Origin: Candidatus Riflebacteria bacterium HGW-Riflebacteria-1
GTDB lineage: Bacteria; Muiribacteriota; Ozemobacteria; Ozemobacterales; Ozemobacteraceae
Reading direction: 5' to 3'
DNA length: 64,000 bases
NCBI GenBank assembly: GCA_002839445.1
Contig: PGYB01000009.1
Location: 186,001 to 250,000, forward strand
The notes beneath the pieces are model-generated. The model searched no databases and was not told the DNA's origin. It was given only the letters and a program-made list of their open reading frames with translations. Every line of letters begins with the position of its first letter. Within the stretch, counting starts at the first letter, position 1. Below are positions 45,236 to 54,977 of the stretch, piece by piece. A program made the position numbers and the translations under genes.

Positions 45236-45277
45236 CAATAAAAAAGGCGCGCCCCAGCCGTCTGGTAGCGCGCCTTT
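45236..45277 (-). terminator. Intrinsic terminator after the nucleoside transporter gene
   Basis: Stem AAAGGCGCGC/GCGCGCCTTT with an inner CCAG/CTGG helix; on the minus strand T residues follow (TTTTTTATT). It begins 12 bases after the stop at 45290. Confidence 0.88.
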
Positions 45278-45289
45278 GCGGTCGTGAGA

Positions 45290-46633
45290 TCAGTCGATCA
45301 GAATACCGGCTATGTTGGCGGTGAGAAAGCAGGCAAATGAGCCAGCTACCAGGGCTCTGAACGCAAGTTTTGCCAGATCGCCACGGCGATTTGGAGCAAT
45401 GCCGCCGATGCCACCGAGTTGAATGCCGATAGAGCCCAGGTTGGCAAAGCCGCACAGGGCATAGCTGAGTATGATGCGGCTGCGCATGGCCAGCTCAACT
45501 GGCTCACCATTCGCGCCTATTACGCCACCACTCAGATATTTGCCGAGGTCGGCGTAGGCGACAAATTCATTGAGAATAACTTTTTTGCCAAGTAATTCGC
45601 CGGCAATAAAAATGTCCTGATAAGGTATGCCAAGCAGCCAGGCAAATGGCGATGCCAGCAGTCCAATAACAGTTTCGATGCTGTTGTAACTTGTCAGGCC
45701 GATGCTGTCTGCGATCATTTTCCAGATGTGGTTGCCCATGGCGATCATTGCGATAAAGCCGATCAGCATTGCCGCGACGTTGAGAGCCAGACTCATGCCT
45801 TCTGAACAGCCGCGGGCAGCCGCATCAATGACGTTCTGGTCAATTTTTTCGACACGTAACTCAAGGCTGCCGCTGGTTGCCGGCACTTCGGTTTCGGGCA
45901 CCAGAATCTTGGCAAACACCAGAGCTGCCGGTGCTGACATAACAGAAGCGGCAATCAGATGCCCGGCAATACCGGGAATACTGTCTTTAAGCATGCCGAC
46001 GTATGCGGCCATAACACCACCAGCAATCGTAGCCATGCCACCCGACATGATGCAGCACAGTTCTGAAAAAGTCATTTTGTCAACGTAAGGCTTGATAACC
46101 AGTGGAGCTTCAGTCTGGCCGACAAAGATGTTGGCGGCGGCGCTGAGTGACTCGGCGCCTGATGTTTTCATGGTTTTCTGCATAACCATGGCAACGTAAT
46201 AGACCAGTCTCTGCATGATGCCGAGATGATAAAGAATCGCCATAAATGATGAGAAGAAAATAATCGTGGGTAATACGTTAAAGGCGAAATACGCGCCGGT
46301 TGTTGCGGTCAATTTGAGTGCAGATATATTCTGCGCGATTTCTGGTGCTGCTGCAGCATCGCCAACGTTTACCGGCACGACAAAATTAACCAGTTCACCA
46401 AATATAAATCTGGCGCCATCGGTCGAAAAGCTCAACATTCTAACTACCGCATCATTCAGCCAGCCGAAAAGCGCTTCGCCCTGCGGTGTCTTGAGAATCA
46501 GCAATGCAAAAATAAACTGTAGAGTTATACCCCAGCCGACCAGCTTCCAGTCGATCCTTTTGCGATCGGTAGAAAGTGCGTAACAGATACCAATTTGAAT
46601 CGGGATGCCGATCAGGCTGATGAATTTTTCCAT
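45290..46633 (-). CDS. Concentrative nucleoside transporter (NupC/CNT family)
   Basis: 447 residues from ATG 46633, which has GAGGAG 9 bases upstream; the longer frame to 46675 adds an unlikely basic start. CNT proteins import nucleosides by symport with Na+ or H+. Features: three N-terminal helices (LISLIGIPIQIGICYAL onwards), the nucleoside-binding GQTEAPLVIKPY with the conserved Glu, MSGGMATIAGGVMAAYV, EGMSLALNVAAMLIGF, and a long C-terminal helical half ending FRALVAGSFACFLTANIAGIL. It is a single-gene unit with its own terminator. udk elsewhere in the window could use the imported uridine. Confidence 0.93.
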   Translation of the reverse strand: MEKFISLIGIPIQIGICYALSTDRKRIDWKLVGWGITLQFIFALLILKTPQGEALFGWLNDAVVRMLSFSTDGARFIFGELVNFVVPVNVGDAAAAPEIAQNISALKLTATTGAYFAFNVLPTIIFFSSFMAILYHLGIMQRLVYYVAMVMQKTMKTSGAESLSAAANIFVGQTEAPLVIKPYVDKMTFSELCCIMSGGMATIAGGVMAAYVGMLKDSIPGIAGHLIAASVMSAPAALVFAKILVPETEVPATSGSLELRVEKIDQNVIDAAARGCSEGMSLALNVAAMLIGFIAMIAMGNHIWKMIADSIGLTSYNSIETVIGLLASPFAWLLGIPYQDIFIAGELLGKKVILNEFVAYADLGKYLSGGVIGANGEPVELAMRSRIILSYALCGFANLGSIGIQLGGIGGIAPNRRGDLAKLAFRALVAGSFACFLTANIAGILID

Positions 46634-46749
46634 TCCTTGCGCTCCTCGCTTGTATTTGTGCAGGAATAATACCACAACCGCAGTTTATTCTCAAAAAAAA
46701 TCAGCTTGATTCGGGCAAAATCTTTGTCTGTTGCCTTGAAGCCTCACAA

Positions 46750-46781
46750 ATAAGAAAGCCGCCCGACTGCTGCCGGGCGGC
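46750..46781 (-). terminator. Hairpin terminator after the VIT/vWA gene
   Basis: Perfect stem GCCGCCCG/CGGGCGGC with an 8-base loop, 20 bases downstream of the stop at 46801. The minus-strand tail is only moderately T-rich (TTTCTTATTTG). Confidence 0.65.
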
Positions 46782-46800
46782 GATAATGGCTAGCAATGGT

Positions 46801-49065
46801 TCAAAGCTTTATTATACTTTCTTCGCCACGATCAGGGCTGATTTCGATGACTTTGCCCTTGAATATCAATATTACTTTTTCGCCCAGTGACATCATCTTG
46901 GCGAGTTCAGGGTATTTCTGGCATAAGTCGAAATAGGCTGCCGACCAGGCTTTGACCGTAATTTCCGGTTTCTGTCCTTTTATCGAACTGTCGATCCATT
47001 TTTCGTCGATAAAGTAGAAGGTTTTGCCGCCGGCTTCTTTGCTGATGGGAGCCTGGATGCCTCTGGATGCGGCTCCAGCGCCGGGTCTGGCTACTGCCGG
47101 GCTGAAGCTCTCTGGGGCTGCAGAAGATTTCATGCTGTTCATCTCGCGTGATGCTCCAACGGCATCGGCACCCTGTGAGAGGCTCTCGAGGCGCTGTACT
47201 GAGAATCTGCTCTTTTCTTCGTCAAAAGAGGCTGATGGCATGTCATCTGGAATCATGGTCTGGCGAAGATTGGGGCCGAGCCTGTCGTTGTCTTCGAGCA
47301 CCAGATATGAAGTATATGGCGTAAGAATGCCGTAGCGCTTGGCGAGAGTAATAATCTCGTTTTTAAGCTCTTCATCAGCGCCGTTTTTGCGAATCTGTTC
47401 AAGCAGAAAACCGATTTTGCGGGTAGCCCATATTTTTGCAACAAAGGCATTTTCGCCTTCGCGTTCAGGAAAGTCTGTCTCAAAATCAAGTTTGATCATT
47501 TTGTCGCGCAGGCGGCCGCTCAGCGTTATTCTGGCTGCTCCTGGTCTGCTGTAGCGGCCAAGAATCAAAATGTTGCTGCCCTTGAAGACATCGCCAACCT
47601 TGCGCGGGTAAATCTGGCTTACTTCGACATTATGAAACTGCAGGCTGACATCGGTCAGAACGGGGTGAGTGAGCTTTGAAAACAAGGCCGAAATTTTTAT
47701 TTCAAGATCTTCTTCTTCTGAAACATAGTCAGACACACCGCTGTTTTCTTCGGCAAGGGTGTCTATCAGCTGAGCGTTAAGATCATCGCCGATTCCGAAC
47801 GAGAAAAGTCTGATGTTTTCTGTATTCTTTTTCGACATCAGTTTGATTATTTCGTCTGCATCGGTAAGTCCGGCAGTTGGTTTGCCGTCGGTAACAAACA
47901 CGATGAATTTTGAGTTTTTGTTGTCGCTTTTGTTGAGCGCGCCAACAGCAAGTTCGAGGGCCTCTGAGATGTTCGTGCCGCCCATGGCGTCAAGATTGCT
48001 GATGTAGTTGAGCGCGCCGGCGCGGGTGTCTTTGTTCATCGGGGTCAGGCTGCCCTTGTATGCTTCGGCTTCTGTTGAAAAATTGACAAGAATAAAATTG
48101 CTGCCGTCTGATAGCGAGTTGACGCAGAATTCAAGGGCTTTGCGGGCCTGAGTAATTTTCTTGCCGGCCATGCTGCCGGATGTGTCCATTACCAGCGCGA
48201 CATCGATATCAGGTATCTTTTCATTCTGATCTTTGAGAGCCGGAGCCAGCATCAGCATGAAAGTGCCATCTTCGCTCGGGTCCGGGCGATGGTTTATGGC
48301 AGTCAACGATACATCTTTGCTCGAAACAGCGTAGTAGAGAACGAAGTCTTTGTCAGGCATGTGCGTTTCGGCCTCAAAGCCGACAACGACTTCGCGGTCA
48401 CTCTTGCGGTGAACAGAGACTTTGTGGGTTGGTGAGTATACTGAGCTGATTGGCAGATCAGACTTTACCAGTGCCTCGATTGCCACATCCTTCATCTTGT
48501 CCTGCGTGTATTTGTCGATATCGAGCGGATACACGTAGCGCACCAGGCCGCCTTCCATTTTCAGGGCTTCCTGATAGGCGATTTTTACATTCTTTTCGCT
48601 TTTGCCTTCAATCGGGTAGATCCTGGTCTTGAACACGCCATGGCCCATGTATTCGAGCAGACCCGGGTCGCGCATCTGTCTGACAATGTCTTCATAAATT
48701 TTGCGGGCCTTGTCGGCATCCATGAGTTCGCCGCTGGTCATTTTGCCTTCAACGTCCATTGAAAACCCGCTGATTGAGGCATTGATCGGCAACGGAAAAA
48801 TATACAGCCCCTCAATTGTGTGGTTGAGATGATTGAAAAAAGTCTGGTCGACATCGGTAGTAGCTGCCAGATTATTGATCTTGATTTTGACGTGATGCTT
48901 GTTTACCGAGAGTGGCACTGTAAAATTTTCGGATGGTCGTGAAGGCGGAATAAAGATGATTCTTTCTTCATGCATCGGAATGAGCATGCCGTCGGCAAGC
49001 AGAACGCTGCCAGACAAACACAGACAAAGAGCAACAAATGCAAACAACCGGTAACAATGTTTCAT
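46801..49065 (-). CDS. VIT- and von Willebrand A-domain exported protein
   Basis: 754 residues. Signal peptide at about 1-24 (LFAFVALCLCLSGSVLLA). A VIT domain follows (about 45-175, with DVDQTFFNHLNHTIEGLYIFPLP-type strand phrases), then a vWA domain (about 290-460) with the MIDAS metal site in VALVMDTSGSMAGKK, and the later acidic and Thr residues (GTNISEAL, FVTDGKP). The combination is that of inter-alpha-trypsin-inhibitor-like proteins found in many bacteria, function unknown; metal-dependent adhesion or protein binding is likely. The C-terminal 200 residues include a Ser/Ala/Gly-rich linker. There is no membrane anchor at the end. Alone on its transcript. Confidence 0.87.
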   Translation of the reverse strand: MKHCYRLFAFVALCLCLSGSVLLADGMLIPMHEERIIFIPPSRPSENFTVPLSVNKHHVKIKINNLAATTDVDQTFFNHLNHTIEGLYIFPLPINASISGFSMDVEGKMTSGELMDADKARKIYEDIVRQMRDPGLLEYMGHGVFKTRIYPIEGKSEKNVKIAYQEALKMEGGLVRYVYPLDIDKYTQDKMKDVAIEALVKSDLPISSVYSPTHKVSVHRKSDREVVVGFEAETHMPDKDFVLYYAVSSKDVSLTAINHRPDPSEDGTFMLMLAPALKDQNEKIPDIDVALVMDTSGSMAGKKITQARKALEFCVNSLSDGSNFILVNFSTEAEAYKGSLTPMNKDTRAGALNYISNLDAMGGTNISEALELAVGALNKSDNKNSKFIVFVTDGKPTAGLTDADEIIKLMSKKNTENIRLFSFGIGDDLNAQLIDTLAEENSGVSDYVSEEEDLEIKISALFSKLTHPVLTDVSLQFHNVEVSQIYPRKVGDVFKGSNILILGRYSRPGAARITLSGRLRDKMIKLDFETDFPEREGENAFVAKIWATRKIGFLLEQIRKNGADEELKNEIITLAKRYGILTPYTSYLVLEDNDRLGPNLRQTMIPDDMPSASFDEEKSRFSVQRLESLSQGADAVGASREMNSMKSSAAPESFSPAVARPGAGAASRGIQAPISKEAGGKTFYFIDEKWIDSSIKGQKPEITVKAWSAAYFDLCQKYPELAKMMSLGEKVILIFKGKVIEISPDRGEESIIKL

Positions 49066-49137
49066 ATTTCCTCCCGTGAATTGCTATCAGGATACAACGA
49101 AAGTGCAAACAGGCGGATTCAAATTTTTTGAAGATAA

Positions 49138-49175
49138 ATAAAAAACGCTCTCAACGTCAGTTTTCGTTGAGAGCG
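49138..49175 (-). terminator. Intrinsic terminator of the pheST operon
   Basis: Perfect 12-bp stem ACGCTCTCAACG/CGTTGAGAGCGT with an 8-base loop; the minus strand continues with TTTTTTATTT. It starts 17 bases after the stop at 49193. Confidence 0.9.
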
Positions 49176-49192
49176 TCAGAATATGGTTTTTC

Positions 49193-49519
49193 TTACAATA
49201 ACAGTCCAAGAACCCCAAGCACGAGTGCCTGGAAATTCAGGGTCGCTGCGAGCAGCACGTCTTTTAGCCCCAGCAAGAGCAGCAGACTGTCAACATTGTC
49301 AGGAAACAACAGTTTGCCAAAGAGCAGCATCGCGCTAAAGAGTGTAATGCCTATTGAAGAATAGATCAGTGCCTTGTCAAATCCGCTTACTCTGAGGTGA
49401 CGTTTTTCTATGACATCATACTTGTAGAGAACCACGCCGAGAAAAACCAGTCCGATCAGGAGAATGGTAAAGAATTCGGCGGTTGATTGATTGGCAAAGA
49501 ACGCGTAAAGTGACGCCAT
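49193..49519 (-). CDS. Small membrane protein after pheT
   Basis: 108 residues with about three hydrophobic helices (about 13-33, 52-70 and 82-108), and a short basic loop YDVIEKRHLRVSG between the first two. The last helix runs to the C-terminus and is very Leu/Gly-rich. No family is recognised. It starts 10 bases after the pheT stop and is followed by the operon terminator, so it is the last gene of the pheST transcript. Confidence 0.75.
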   Translation of the reverse strand: MASLYAFFANQSTAEFFTILLIGLVFLGVVLYKYDVIEKRHLRVSGFDKALIYSSIGITLFSAMLLFGKLLFPDNVDSLLLLLGLKDVLLAATLNFQALVLGVLGLLL

Positions 49520-49529
49520 TAATTACTCC

Positions 49530-51908
49530 TCAGCGAAGCTTTACCGAAAGCTCGCGATCAAGACGGCCGATCATTTTATCGATCAGCGGTTGTATTTCTT
49601 CGTCTGTCAGTGTTTTTCTAAGGTCGCGGAAAGTCAGCGAGTAGGCTAACGATCGGTAGCCAGGCTCGATACCTTTGCCCTGATAAACGTCAAACAGGTA
49701 GCAGTCTTCGAGCAGCGCTTTGCCTTCAGCAGTGAGAATCTTGTTGATCTCGCGGTTCCCGATGCTTTCTGGTGCCACCAGTGCCAGGTCTCTTCGGATT
49801 GCTGGCAGGTCGGGAATCGGCTGCATACGACTGGCACCTTCGCTGGCTTCGGCAGCTTTGCCCAGGTCGATTTCCACAAGATAAATGCATTTTGGCATCT
49901 TTTTGTTGTCGATGAACTCGGGGTGCAGCTGACCAATTTCGCCGAGGTGATTTTTGCCAACGATCAACTCCATCTGCATTGCTGGATGAAAGAGGCTGCA
50001 GCTTCCCGTGGTGAATTTAACCTTGACTCTGAGCAACTTTGCGATGTTTTCGACAACACCTTTTATTACGTAGAGATCGAAGTTTTCACCGTTTCGCCGC
50101 CAGTCGCGGGGGTTTTGCGATCCGCTGAATCCGAGGCAGAGGCGGGTATGCTCTTCGCTGAGTCCGCCGGCAGAAGGGTGAAACACCCTGCCGATTTCAA
50201 ACAGCTTCAGGTTGAATTCATCGTTAAGGATGTTGCGTCTGAGAGCGTCATACATGCCCCATTTGAGACTGGTGCGCATGGCGCTGAGGTCTTCTGATAG
50301 CGGATTTTTCAACATCATGGGCTTTTTTTCGCGGAAGCTGTCGCTGACGTTTTCAGGGATAAAGCTGTAGGTCATGATTTCGTTGAAACCGCACGAAACC
50401 ATGTGGTCGCGCAGTCGCGTGCAGATTTTCTGCAGGGCTGTCGGCAGCTGCAATACCGAAGTGATTGCCGGCAGTGTTTCAGGAATATTGTTGTAGCCAT
50501 ACATTCTGGCAATTTCTTCGATGATGTCGACCTCAAGTTCAAGGTCGTGGCGATATGGCGGTACACTGACGATGAGGTCTTCGCCATCGCGTCGAGTGTC
50601 GAGTTTGAGGCGGAGAAGAAAGGTTTCGATCTGGGCCGGAGTCAGATTAATGCCGATGACGCGGTTGGCTCGTTTCGTTCGAACTCTTATCTGACGGAGG
50701 ATTTCAGGTTTCGGATAGCAGTCGGCCAGGCCTTTGACCGGTTTGCCGCCGGCAATTTCTTTAAGCAGTCTGGCGGCCTGGTTGAGCGCTATTGGAACAT
50801 TATCGATATTGGTGCCACGTTCAAAGCGGTAAGATGAATCAGACATCATACCCAGTCTTTTGGCGGTTTTGCGGATAGTCGTCGGGTTGAAGAAAGCGGC
50901 TTCAAGCAGCACACTGCAGGTGTTTTCTGAAACAGATGAGTTAAGCCCGCCCATTACGCCGGCAAGAGCCAGAGGCTTGTTTGCGTCGGCGATAACGAGC
51001 ATGCTGCTGTCGAGACCATGTTCGATATTGTCGAGTGTCATGATTTTTTCGTCTTTGCGGGCATTGCGAACCACGATTTTGTTGCCTTCGACTTTGCTCA
51101 GGTCGAAAGCATGCATCGGATGCCCGATATCAAGCATGATGTAATTGGTTACGTCGACAACGTTATTGATCGAGCGCAGGCCGGCCTTTTCAAGTCGATC
51201 TTTGAGCCATTCTGGCGATGGGCCAACCTTGATGTTGTGAACGACGCGCGCACCGTAGCGTGGGCAATGCGAAGTGTCTTCAATTTCAACATTTATGTGG
51301 TTTTCAATGCTGTCTTCGCCATCTTCGTTGCTGAGCGGATCGCGATGTAATGGCAAGTTGAAGATTGCCGAAAGTTCGCGTGCTATTCCGAGGTGAGAAA
51401 GGGCATCGCCACGGTTTGGCGTTATGCTGATGTCGAAAATCACTTCGTCAAGACTCAGGGCTTTGACGATGTCTTCGCCGATGTGAGCGCTTTCGTCAAG
51501 AATGTACAGTCCACCATGGTCTTCACTGAGTCCCAGTTCTTTCTTGCTGCACATCATGCCAGAAGATTCGACGCCACGTATCTTTGCGCGACTGATTTCG
51601 AACCCGCCAGGCAGTTTGGCGCCAAGCATGGCTACCGGCACTTTGTCGCCGGCCTTCATATTGTTGGCTCCGCAAACGATTTGCAGAGGTTGCCCACGAT
51701 TAACGTCGACGCTGCATAACGACAGTTTGTCGGCATCTGGATGTGGGTCCCGGCTGAGAATTTTGCCGACGACGATCTGGTCGAGATTTTTTCCCGGCTG
51801 AATCACTTCTTCTACCTCGAGACCGGTCATGTTAAGGGCCTCGGCAATTTTTTCGGGAGATTCTTGTATGTCTATATAGTCTTTTAACCAGCTTAACAGA
51901 ACTTTCAC
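49530..51908 (-). CDS. pheT: Phenylalanyl-tRNA synthetase beta subunit
   Basis: 792 residues, normal for PheT. It forms the alpha2-beta2 enzyme with PheS that charges tRNA-Phe. GTG start with GAGGT 8 bases upstream. N-terminal tRNA-binding (OB) domain (about 40-150, VVGKILSRDPHPDADKLSLC), B3/B4 editing domain (about 210-380), B5 (about 400-475), the catalytic-like B6/B7 part, and the C-terminal FDX-ACB anticodon-binding domain (about 700-792, PAIRRDLALV and YSLTFRDLRKTLTDEE). It lies 11 bases after pheS. Confidence 0.96.
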   Translation of the reverse strand: MKVLLSWLKDYIDIQESPEKIAEALNMTGLEVEEVIQPGKNLDQIVVGKILSRDPHPDADKLSLCSVDVNRGQPLQIVCGANNMKAGDKVPVAMLGAKLPGGFEISRAKIRGVESSGMMCSKKELGLSEDHGGLYILDESAHIGEDIVKALSLDEVIFDISITPNRGDALSHLGIARELSAIFNLPLHRDPLSNEDGEDSIENHINVEIEDTSHCPRYGARVVHNIKVGPSPEWLKDRLEKAGLRSINNVVDVTNYIMLDIGHPMHAFDLSKVEGNKIVVRNARKDEKIMTLDNIEHGLDSSMLVIADANKPLALAGVMGGLNSSVSENTCSVLLEAAFFNPTTIRKTAKRLGMMSDSSYRFERGTNIDNVPIALNQAARLLKEIAGGKPVKGLADCYPKPEILRQIRVRTKRANRVIGINLTPAQIETFLLRLKLDTRRDGEDLIVSVPPYRHDLELEVDIIEEIARMYGYNNIPETLPAITSVLQLPTALQKICTRLRDHMVSCGFNEIMTYSFIPENVSDSFREKKPMMLKNPLSEDLSAMRTSLKWGMYDALRRNILNDEFNLKLFEIGRVFHPSAGGLSEEHTRLCLGFSGSQNPRDWRRNGENFDLYVIKGVVENIAKLLRVKVKFTTGSCSLFHPAMQMELIVGKNHLGEIGQLHPEFIDNKKMPKCIYLVEIDLGKAAEASEGASRMQPIPDLPAIRRDLALVAPESIGNREINKILTAEGKALLEDCYLFDVYQGKGIEPGYRSLAYSLTFRDLRKTLTDEEIQPLIDKMIGRLDRELSVKLR

Positions 51909-51919
51909 TTGTTGTTACC

Positions 51920-52933
51920 TCAGAATTGTCTCAGGAATCGTATATCAGAAGAGAAAAGCAGTCTGATGTCATTGATTCCGTAGCGAAGCATGGCGATGCG
52001 GTCTATACCCATGCCGAATGCAAAGCCAGTATACTTTTCGGTGTCGTATTTGACGGCGTCGAATACTTTCGGGTTTACCATGCCGCAGCCCAGTACTTCC
52101 ATCCAACCGGTATTCTTGCAGACCTTGCAGCCTTTGCCTTCACAGAAGATGCACTGGATATCCATTTCAGCAGAGGGTTCAGTGAATGGAAAGAAGCTTG
52201 GTCTGAAGCGATGCGGGCGCTTGCCGAACATGTTCTCAACAAACATGACCAGGGTGCCCTTGAGATCTGCCATGCTGATGTTTTCGCCAACAACAAGGCC
52301 TTCCATCTGGTTGAACATCGGCGAGTGGGTTATATCACTGTCTTTTCTAAAGACCTTGCCGAGACCAATCATCTTGAGAGGCGGTTTAAGAGCTTCCATG
52401 GTGCGAATCTGAACTGGAGAAGTCTGCGTACGCAGCACCTGTCCAGACTCCAGGTAAAATGTATCCTGCATGTCGCGTGCCGGGTGATGACTTGGCACGT
52501 TGAGCGCTTCAAAGTTGTAGTATTCTTCTTCGATTTCAGGGCCTTCTGCCATGAAAAAGCCCATCGACAAAAATATGTCGGCCACTTCACGAGCTACCTG
52601 AACGACGGGGTGGAGTCCGCCGCTGCTGGGATAAAGGCCGGGCAGCGAATGGTCGGGGCGTTCGGCGTTGAGCTTTGCGTTCTGCTCGCTTAGTGCCACC
52701 GACCGCATGCTCTCGTCCAGGGAGTTTTGAATGCGGTTTTTCAGGTCATTAATGGCGGCACCGACGGCTTTACGTTCTTCTGGCGCCATTTTGCCAAGGC
52801 CTTTGAGAAGTTCGGTGACTTCACCCTTTTTGCCAAGATATTTGACGCGCAGGGTTTCGAGATCAGCTGTGCTTTTCGCAGTCTGGTGTTCTGATAGATA
52901 TTGCTGTAACAGCGTTTCGTGAGATTCGGACAT
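51920..52933 (-). CDS. pheS: Phenylalanyl-tRNA synthetase alpha subunit
   Basis: 337 residues, the catalytic subunit. N-terminal coiled coil (about 1-90) for tRNA binding, then the class II core. Motif-2-like segment KVFRKDSDITHSPMFNQMEG, the FTEPSAEMD motif, and motif 3 GFAFGMGIDRIAMLRYGI near the end. The insert CIFCEGKGCKVCKNTG carries four Cys, a zinc-like knuckle seen in some PheS proteins. It is preceded by AAGGAG and follows the SpoU-family gene by 24 bases. Confidence 0.96.
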   Translation of the reverse strand: MSESHETLLQQYLSEHQTAKSTADLETLRVKYLGKKGEVTELLKGLGKMAPEERKAVGAAINDLKNRIQNSLDESMRSVALSEQNAKLNAERPDHSLPGLYPSSGGLHPVVQVAREVADIFLSMGFFMAEGPEIEEEYYNFEALNVPSHHPARDMQDTFYLESGQVLRTQTSPVQIRTMEALKPPLKMIGLGKVFRKDSDITHSPMFNQMEGLVVGENISMADLKGTLVMFVENMFGKRPHRFRPSFFPFTEPSAEMDIQCIFCEGKGCKVCKNTGWMEVLGCGMVNPKVFDAVKYDTEKYTGFAFGMGIDRIAMLRYGINDIRLLFSSDIRFLRQF

Positions 52934-52957
52934 TGGTTCTCCTTAAATACAGTGCGG

Positions 52958-53782
52958 TTACCCTGGTTTATTTCGGCTGCTACCAGCTCTTGCCCATTCG
53001 TATAAACAAACGGCGACAGAGGTGGCAACGTTCAATGATTCTACCTGTCCTTGCATTGGTATTGCAAGTGTGACAGTACATTCTGAAAAAATCTGTTCAT
53101 CAAGACCCTGACCTTCCTGACCGAAAAAGATCGCACTTTTGCTGGGGAAGCTGAATTCTGGTAGTTTTTTGCCATGCATGCCCGTGGCCAGGCAGGTAAA
53201 GCCATGGCGCTTGAGCAGCTCAATTGCAGAAGTGTGGTCAGGAGCATTTATTGTCGGCAAACGAAAGCTTGAACCCATCGCGGCTCTGATTGCTTTGGGA
53301 TTATACTGGCTGCAGCAGCCTTTAAGCATAATAATGGCGTCGGCTCCCAGTGCTTCACCCGTTCGCATTATTGTGCCGAGATTGCCGGGATCCTGAATGC
53401 GGTCAAGAACGATGACCATGCTTGATCTGGTCAGCACCACGTCAGCGTCTTGTTGCGAAACAGGATCGAAATAGGCGATCACGCTACCGGGGGTTTGCAC
53501 TGTGGTCAGCTCTCTTAAAAGATTTCGCGGAACAAGAATAGCCCTGCTTGCAATCTCAGGCCGGTCAATCAGCAGTTCAGCTTCGCAGACGAAGCACATC
53601 TGCAGTCTGGCGCCAGATTTAAGCGCTTCGTCGATCAGCTTGAAGCCTTCGACAACAAGCAGTGGATCTGCTTCATGAGCTTTGCCAGAGCTGATGCGCA
53701 GGGCTTTTTTTACCAGCGCGTTACTTTTAGAGTCGATGCTTTTCAAATGTTTACCAGTTTCTGTCAGACAAATAAAAAACAC
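52958..53782 (-). CDS. SpoU/TrmH-family 23S/tRNA 2'-O-methyltransferase
   Basis: 274 residues at most. The C-terminal SPOUT domain has the three SpoU motifs: DPGNLGTIMRTGEALGAD (motif 1), FFGQEGQGLD (motif 2) and IPMQGQVESLNVATSVAV (motif 3), which form the trefoil knot and bind SAM. The N-terminal part (SKSNALVKKALRISSG, DPLLVVEGFKLIDEAL) resembles the substrate-binding domain of RlmB-like enzymes. The ATG at 53782 lies within the stem of the rplT terminator, so a TTG at 53746 (HLKSIDSK onwards) may be the real start. Its exact rRNA or tRNA target is not shown. It leads into pheST. Confidence 0.9.
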   Translation of the reverse strand: MFFICLTETGKHLKSIDSKSNALVKKALRISSGKAHEADPLLVVEGFKLIDEALKSGARLQMCFVCEAELLIDRPEIASRAILVPRNLLRELTTVQTPGSVIAYFDPVSQQDADVVLTRSSMVIVLDRIQDPGNLGTIMRTGEALGADAIIMLKGCCSQYNPKAIRAAMGSSFRLPTINAPDHTSAIELLKRHGFTCLATGMHGKKLPEFSFPSKSAIFFGQEGQGLDEQIFSECTVTLAIPMQGQVESLNVATSVAVCLYEWARAGSSRNKPG

Positions 53783-53806
53783 CCGGGTGATTTATCCCCG
53801 GGTGTT
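53771..53806 (-). terminator. Intrinsic terminator of the infC-rpmI-rplT operon
   Basis: Perfect 10-bp stem AACACCCGGG/CCCGGGTGTT with a 9-base loop, starting 20 bases after the rplT stop; on the minus strand TTTTTTATT follows. Confidence 0.92.
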
Positions 53807-53825
53807 CTATGGCTGCTTAATAAAA

Positions 53826-54182
53826 TCAGGCTGCTTCTTTGCGAGCAATGGCCACGATTTCAGCAAATGCCTGGGGATCTTTTACCGCGATATCGGCAAG
53901 GGCCTTGCGGTTGAGATCGATGCCGGCCTTCTTGAGACCAAACATGAAAACACTGTAAGAAATTTCACTGATGCGGCAGGCCGCATTGATTCTGGTAATC
54001 CACAGTCTGCGAAATTCGCGGGCGCGAATACGGCGATCATCGAATGAATGATCTAGAGCATGTATTACAGCCTGTTTGGCTACTTTCTTTACATTGTTGT
54101 GTGCACCCCAGAAACCTTTACTTCGGCGAAAAAGTTTCTGTTCTTTGCGTCTTGCGTTGCTTCCGCTTTTTGATCTTGGCAT
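53826..54182 (-). CDS. rplT: 50S ribosomal protein L20
   Basis: 118 residues. It binds 23S rRNA early in 50S assembly and in several bacteria represses its own operon. The family signature [21 protein letters not shown] is present in two adjoining parts (residues about 50-70), with the basic N-terminal extension [16 protein letters not shown] and the [17 protein letters not shown] helix. It is the last gene of infC-rpmI-rplT. The infC leader (54978-55105) has an attenuator that L20 might control. Confidence 0.95.
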   Translation of the reverse strand: MPRSKSGSNARRKEQKLFRRSKGFWGAHNNVKKVAKQAVIHALDHSFDDRRIRAREFRRLWITRINAACRISEISYSVFMFGLKKAGIDLNRKALADIAVKDPQAFAEIVAIARKEAA

Positions 54183-54235
54183 GTCTATACCCTCCTGTTA
54201 ATTATTAGATATTCCCAGTAACTCTCGACACCGGG

Positions 54236-54433
54236 TCAGGAGTACGGCAGCATTACTTTCAGTGCAGCTTCATTTGCTTTTGAGCAGTTAACTGACTGTC
54301 TGTATCCACGTTTACGTTTGTTTGACTTCTTGGTCAAAATATGGCTTCCATAGGCCTTGTACCGTCTAAATGCACCAGAACCGGTTCTCTTGATGCGCTT
54401 GGCGGCGGAGCGGTTAGTTTTCATCTTAGGCAT
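54236..54433 (-). CDS. rpmI: 50S ribosomal protein L35
   Basis: 65 residues, standard size. Basic throughout, starting [20 protein letters not shown] and continuing [21 protein letters not shown], the L35 signature. AGGAGG precedes its ATG. It sits between infC and rplT, the conserved bacterial order. Confidence 0.96.
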   Translation of the reverse strand: MPKMKTNRSAAKRIKRTGSGAFRRYKAYGSHILTKKSNKRKRGYRQSVNCSKANEAALKVMLPYS

Positions 54434-54461
54434 AAATATTCCTCCTGTTGGGCGGTTATTG

Positions 54462-54977
54462 CTACTTTTTCTTGGTTCTGAAGAGAATCATCGTAATGGC
54501 GTTGCCTTCCTGGGAAGCGTCTTTCTCGATTTCTGCGTCATCACCGAGAATGATTTTCATTCTATCGACAACCTTGAAGCCAACTTCCATATGCGCTCTT
54601 TCGCGTCCACGGAACGATACAGAAACCTTAACCTTGTCGCCTTCTTCAAGAAATTTGCGAATGTTATTGCATTTGGTCTGCAAATCGCCTTCATCTGTTT
54701 TCGGGCGAACTTTCACTTCTTTCAGTTTGATGACTTTCTGTTTCTTCTTGGCTTCCTTGGCTTTTTTCGTCAGTTCATACTTATATTGACCGAAGTCCAT
54801 AAGCCTGCATACCGGCGGATTTGCGGCAGGAGCGACCTCAACCAGGTCGAAGCCCCGTTCTTCAGCCATTTGAACTGCGTCAGAGGTGGAAATTACTCCG
54901 ACCATATGACCCTGTTCATCTACCAGGCGAACCTGGGGAACCCTTATCCTTCTGTTGACACGAACGTTACCTTTGAT
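54462..54977 (-). CDS. infC: Translation initiation factor IF-3, rare ATC start
   Basis: 171 residues when started at the ATC at 54977. IF3 binds the 30S subunit and rejects non-standard start codons. GGAGGT lies 6 bases upstream of ATC (54989-54984), and from there the protein reads [20 protein letters not shown], the expected IF3 N-domain. The first in-frame ATG (54905) would delete the N-terminal 24 residues, and no in-frame ATG, GTG or TTG exists between. infC of E. coli uses AUU, an arrangement that lets IF3 repress itself, so ATC fits the same logic. The C-domain shows [18 protein letters not shown]. First gene of infC-rpmI-rplT. Confidence 0.92.
   Translation of the reverse strand: MKGNVRVNRRIRVPQVRLVDEQGHMVGVISTSDAVQMAEERGFDLVEVAPAANPPVCRLMDFGQYKYELTKKAKEAKKKQKVIKLKEVKVRPKTDEGDLQTKCNNIRKFLEEGDKVKVSVSFRGRERAHMEVGFKVVDRMKIILGDDAEIEKDASQEGNAITMILFRTKKK

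Noticed and set aside
51926..52693. 255-codon plus-strand frame opposite pheS
   Set aside because: Antisense to a certain gene; composition mirrors its codons.
54462..54905. infC starting at the ATG at 54905
   Set aside because: It would remove conserved N-terminal residues and ignore the GGAGGT-ATC upstream.
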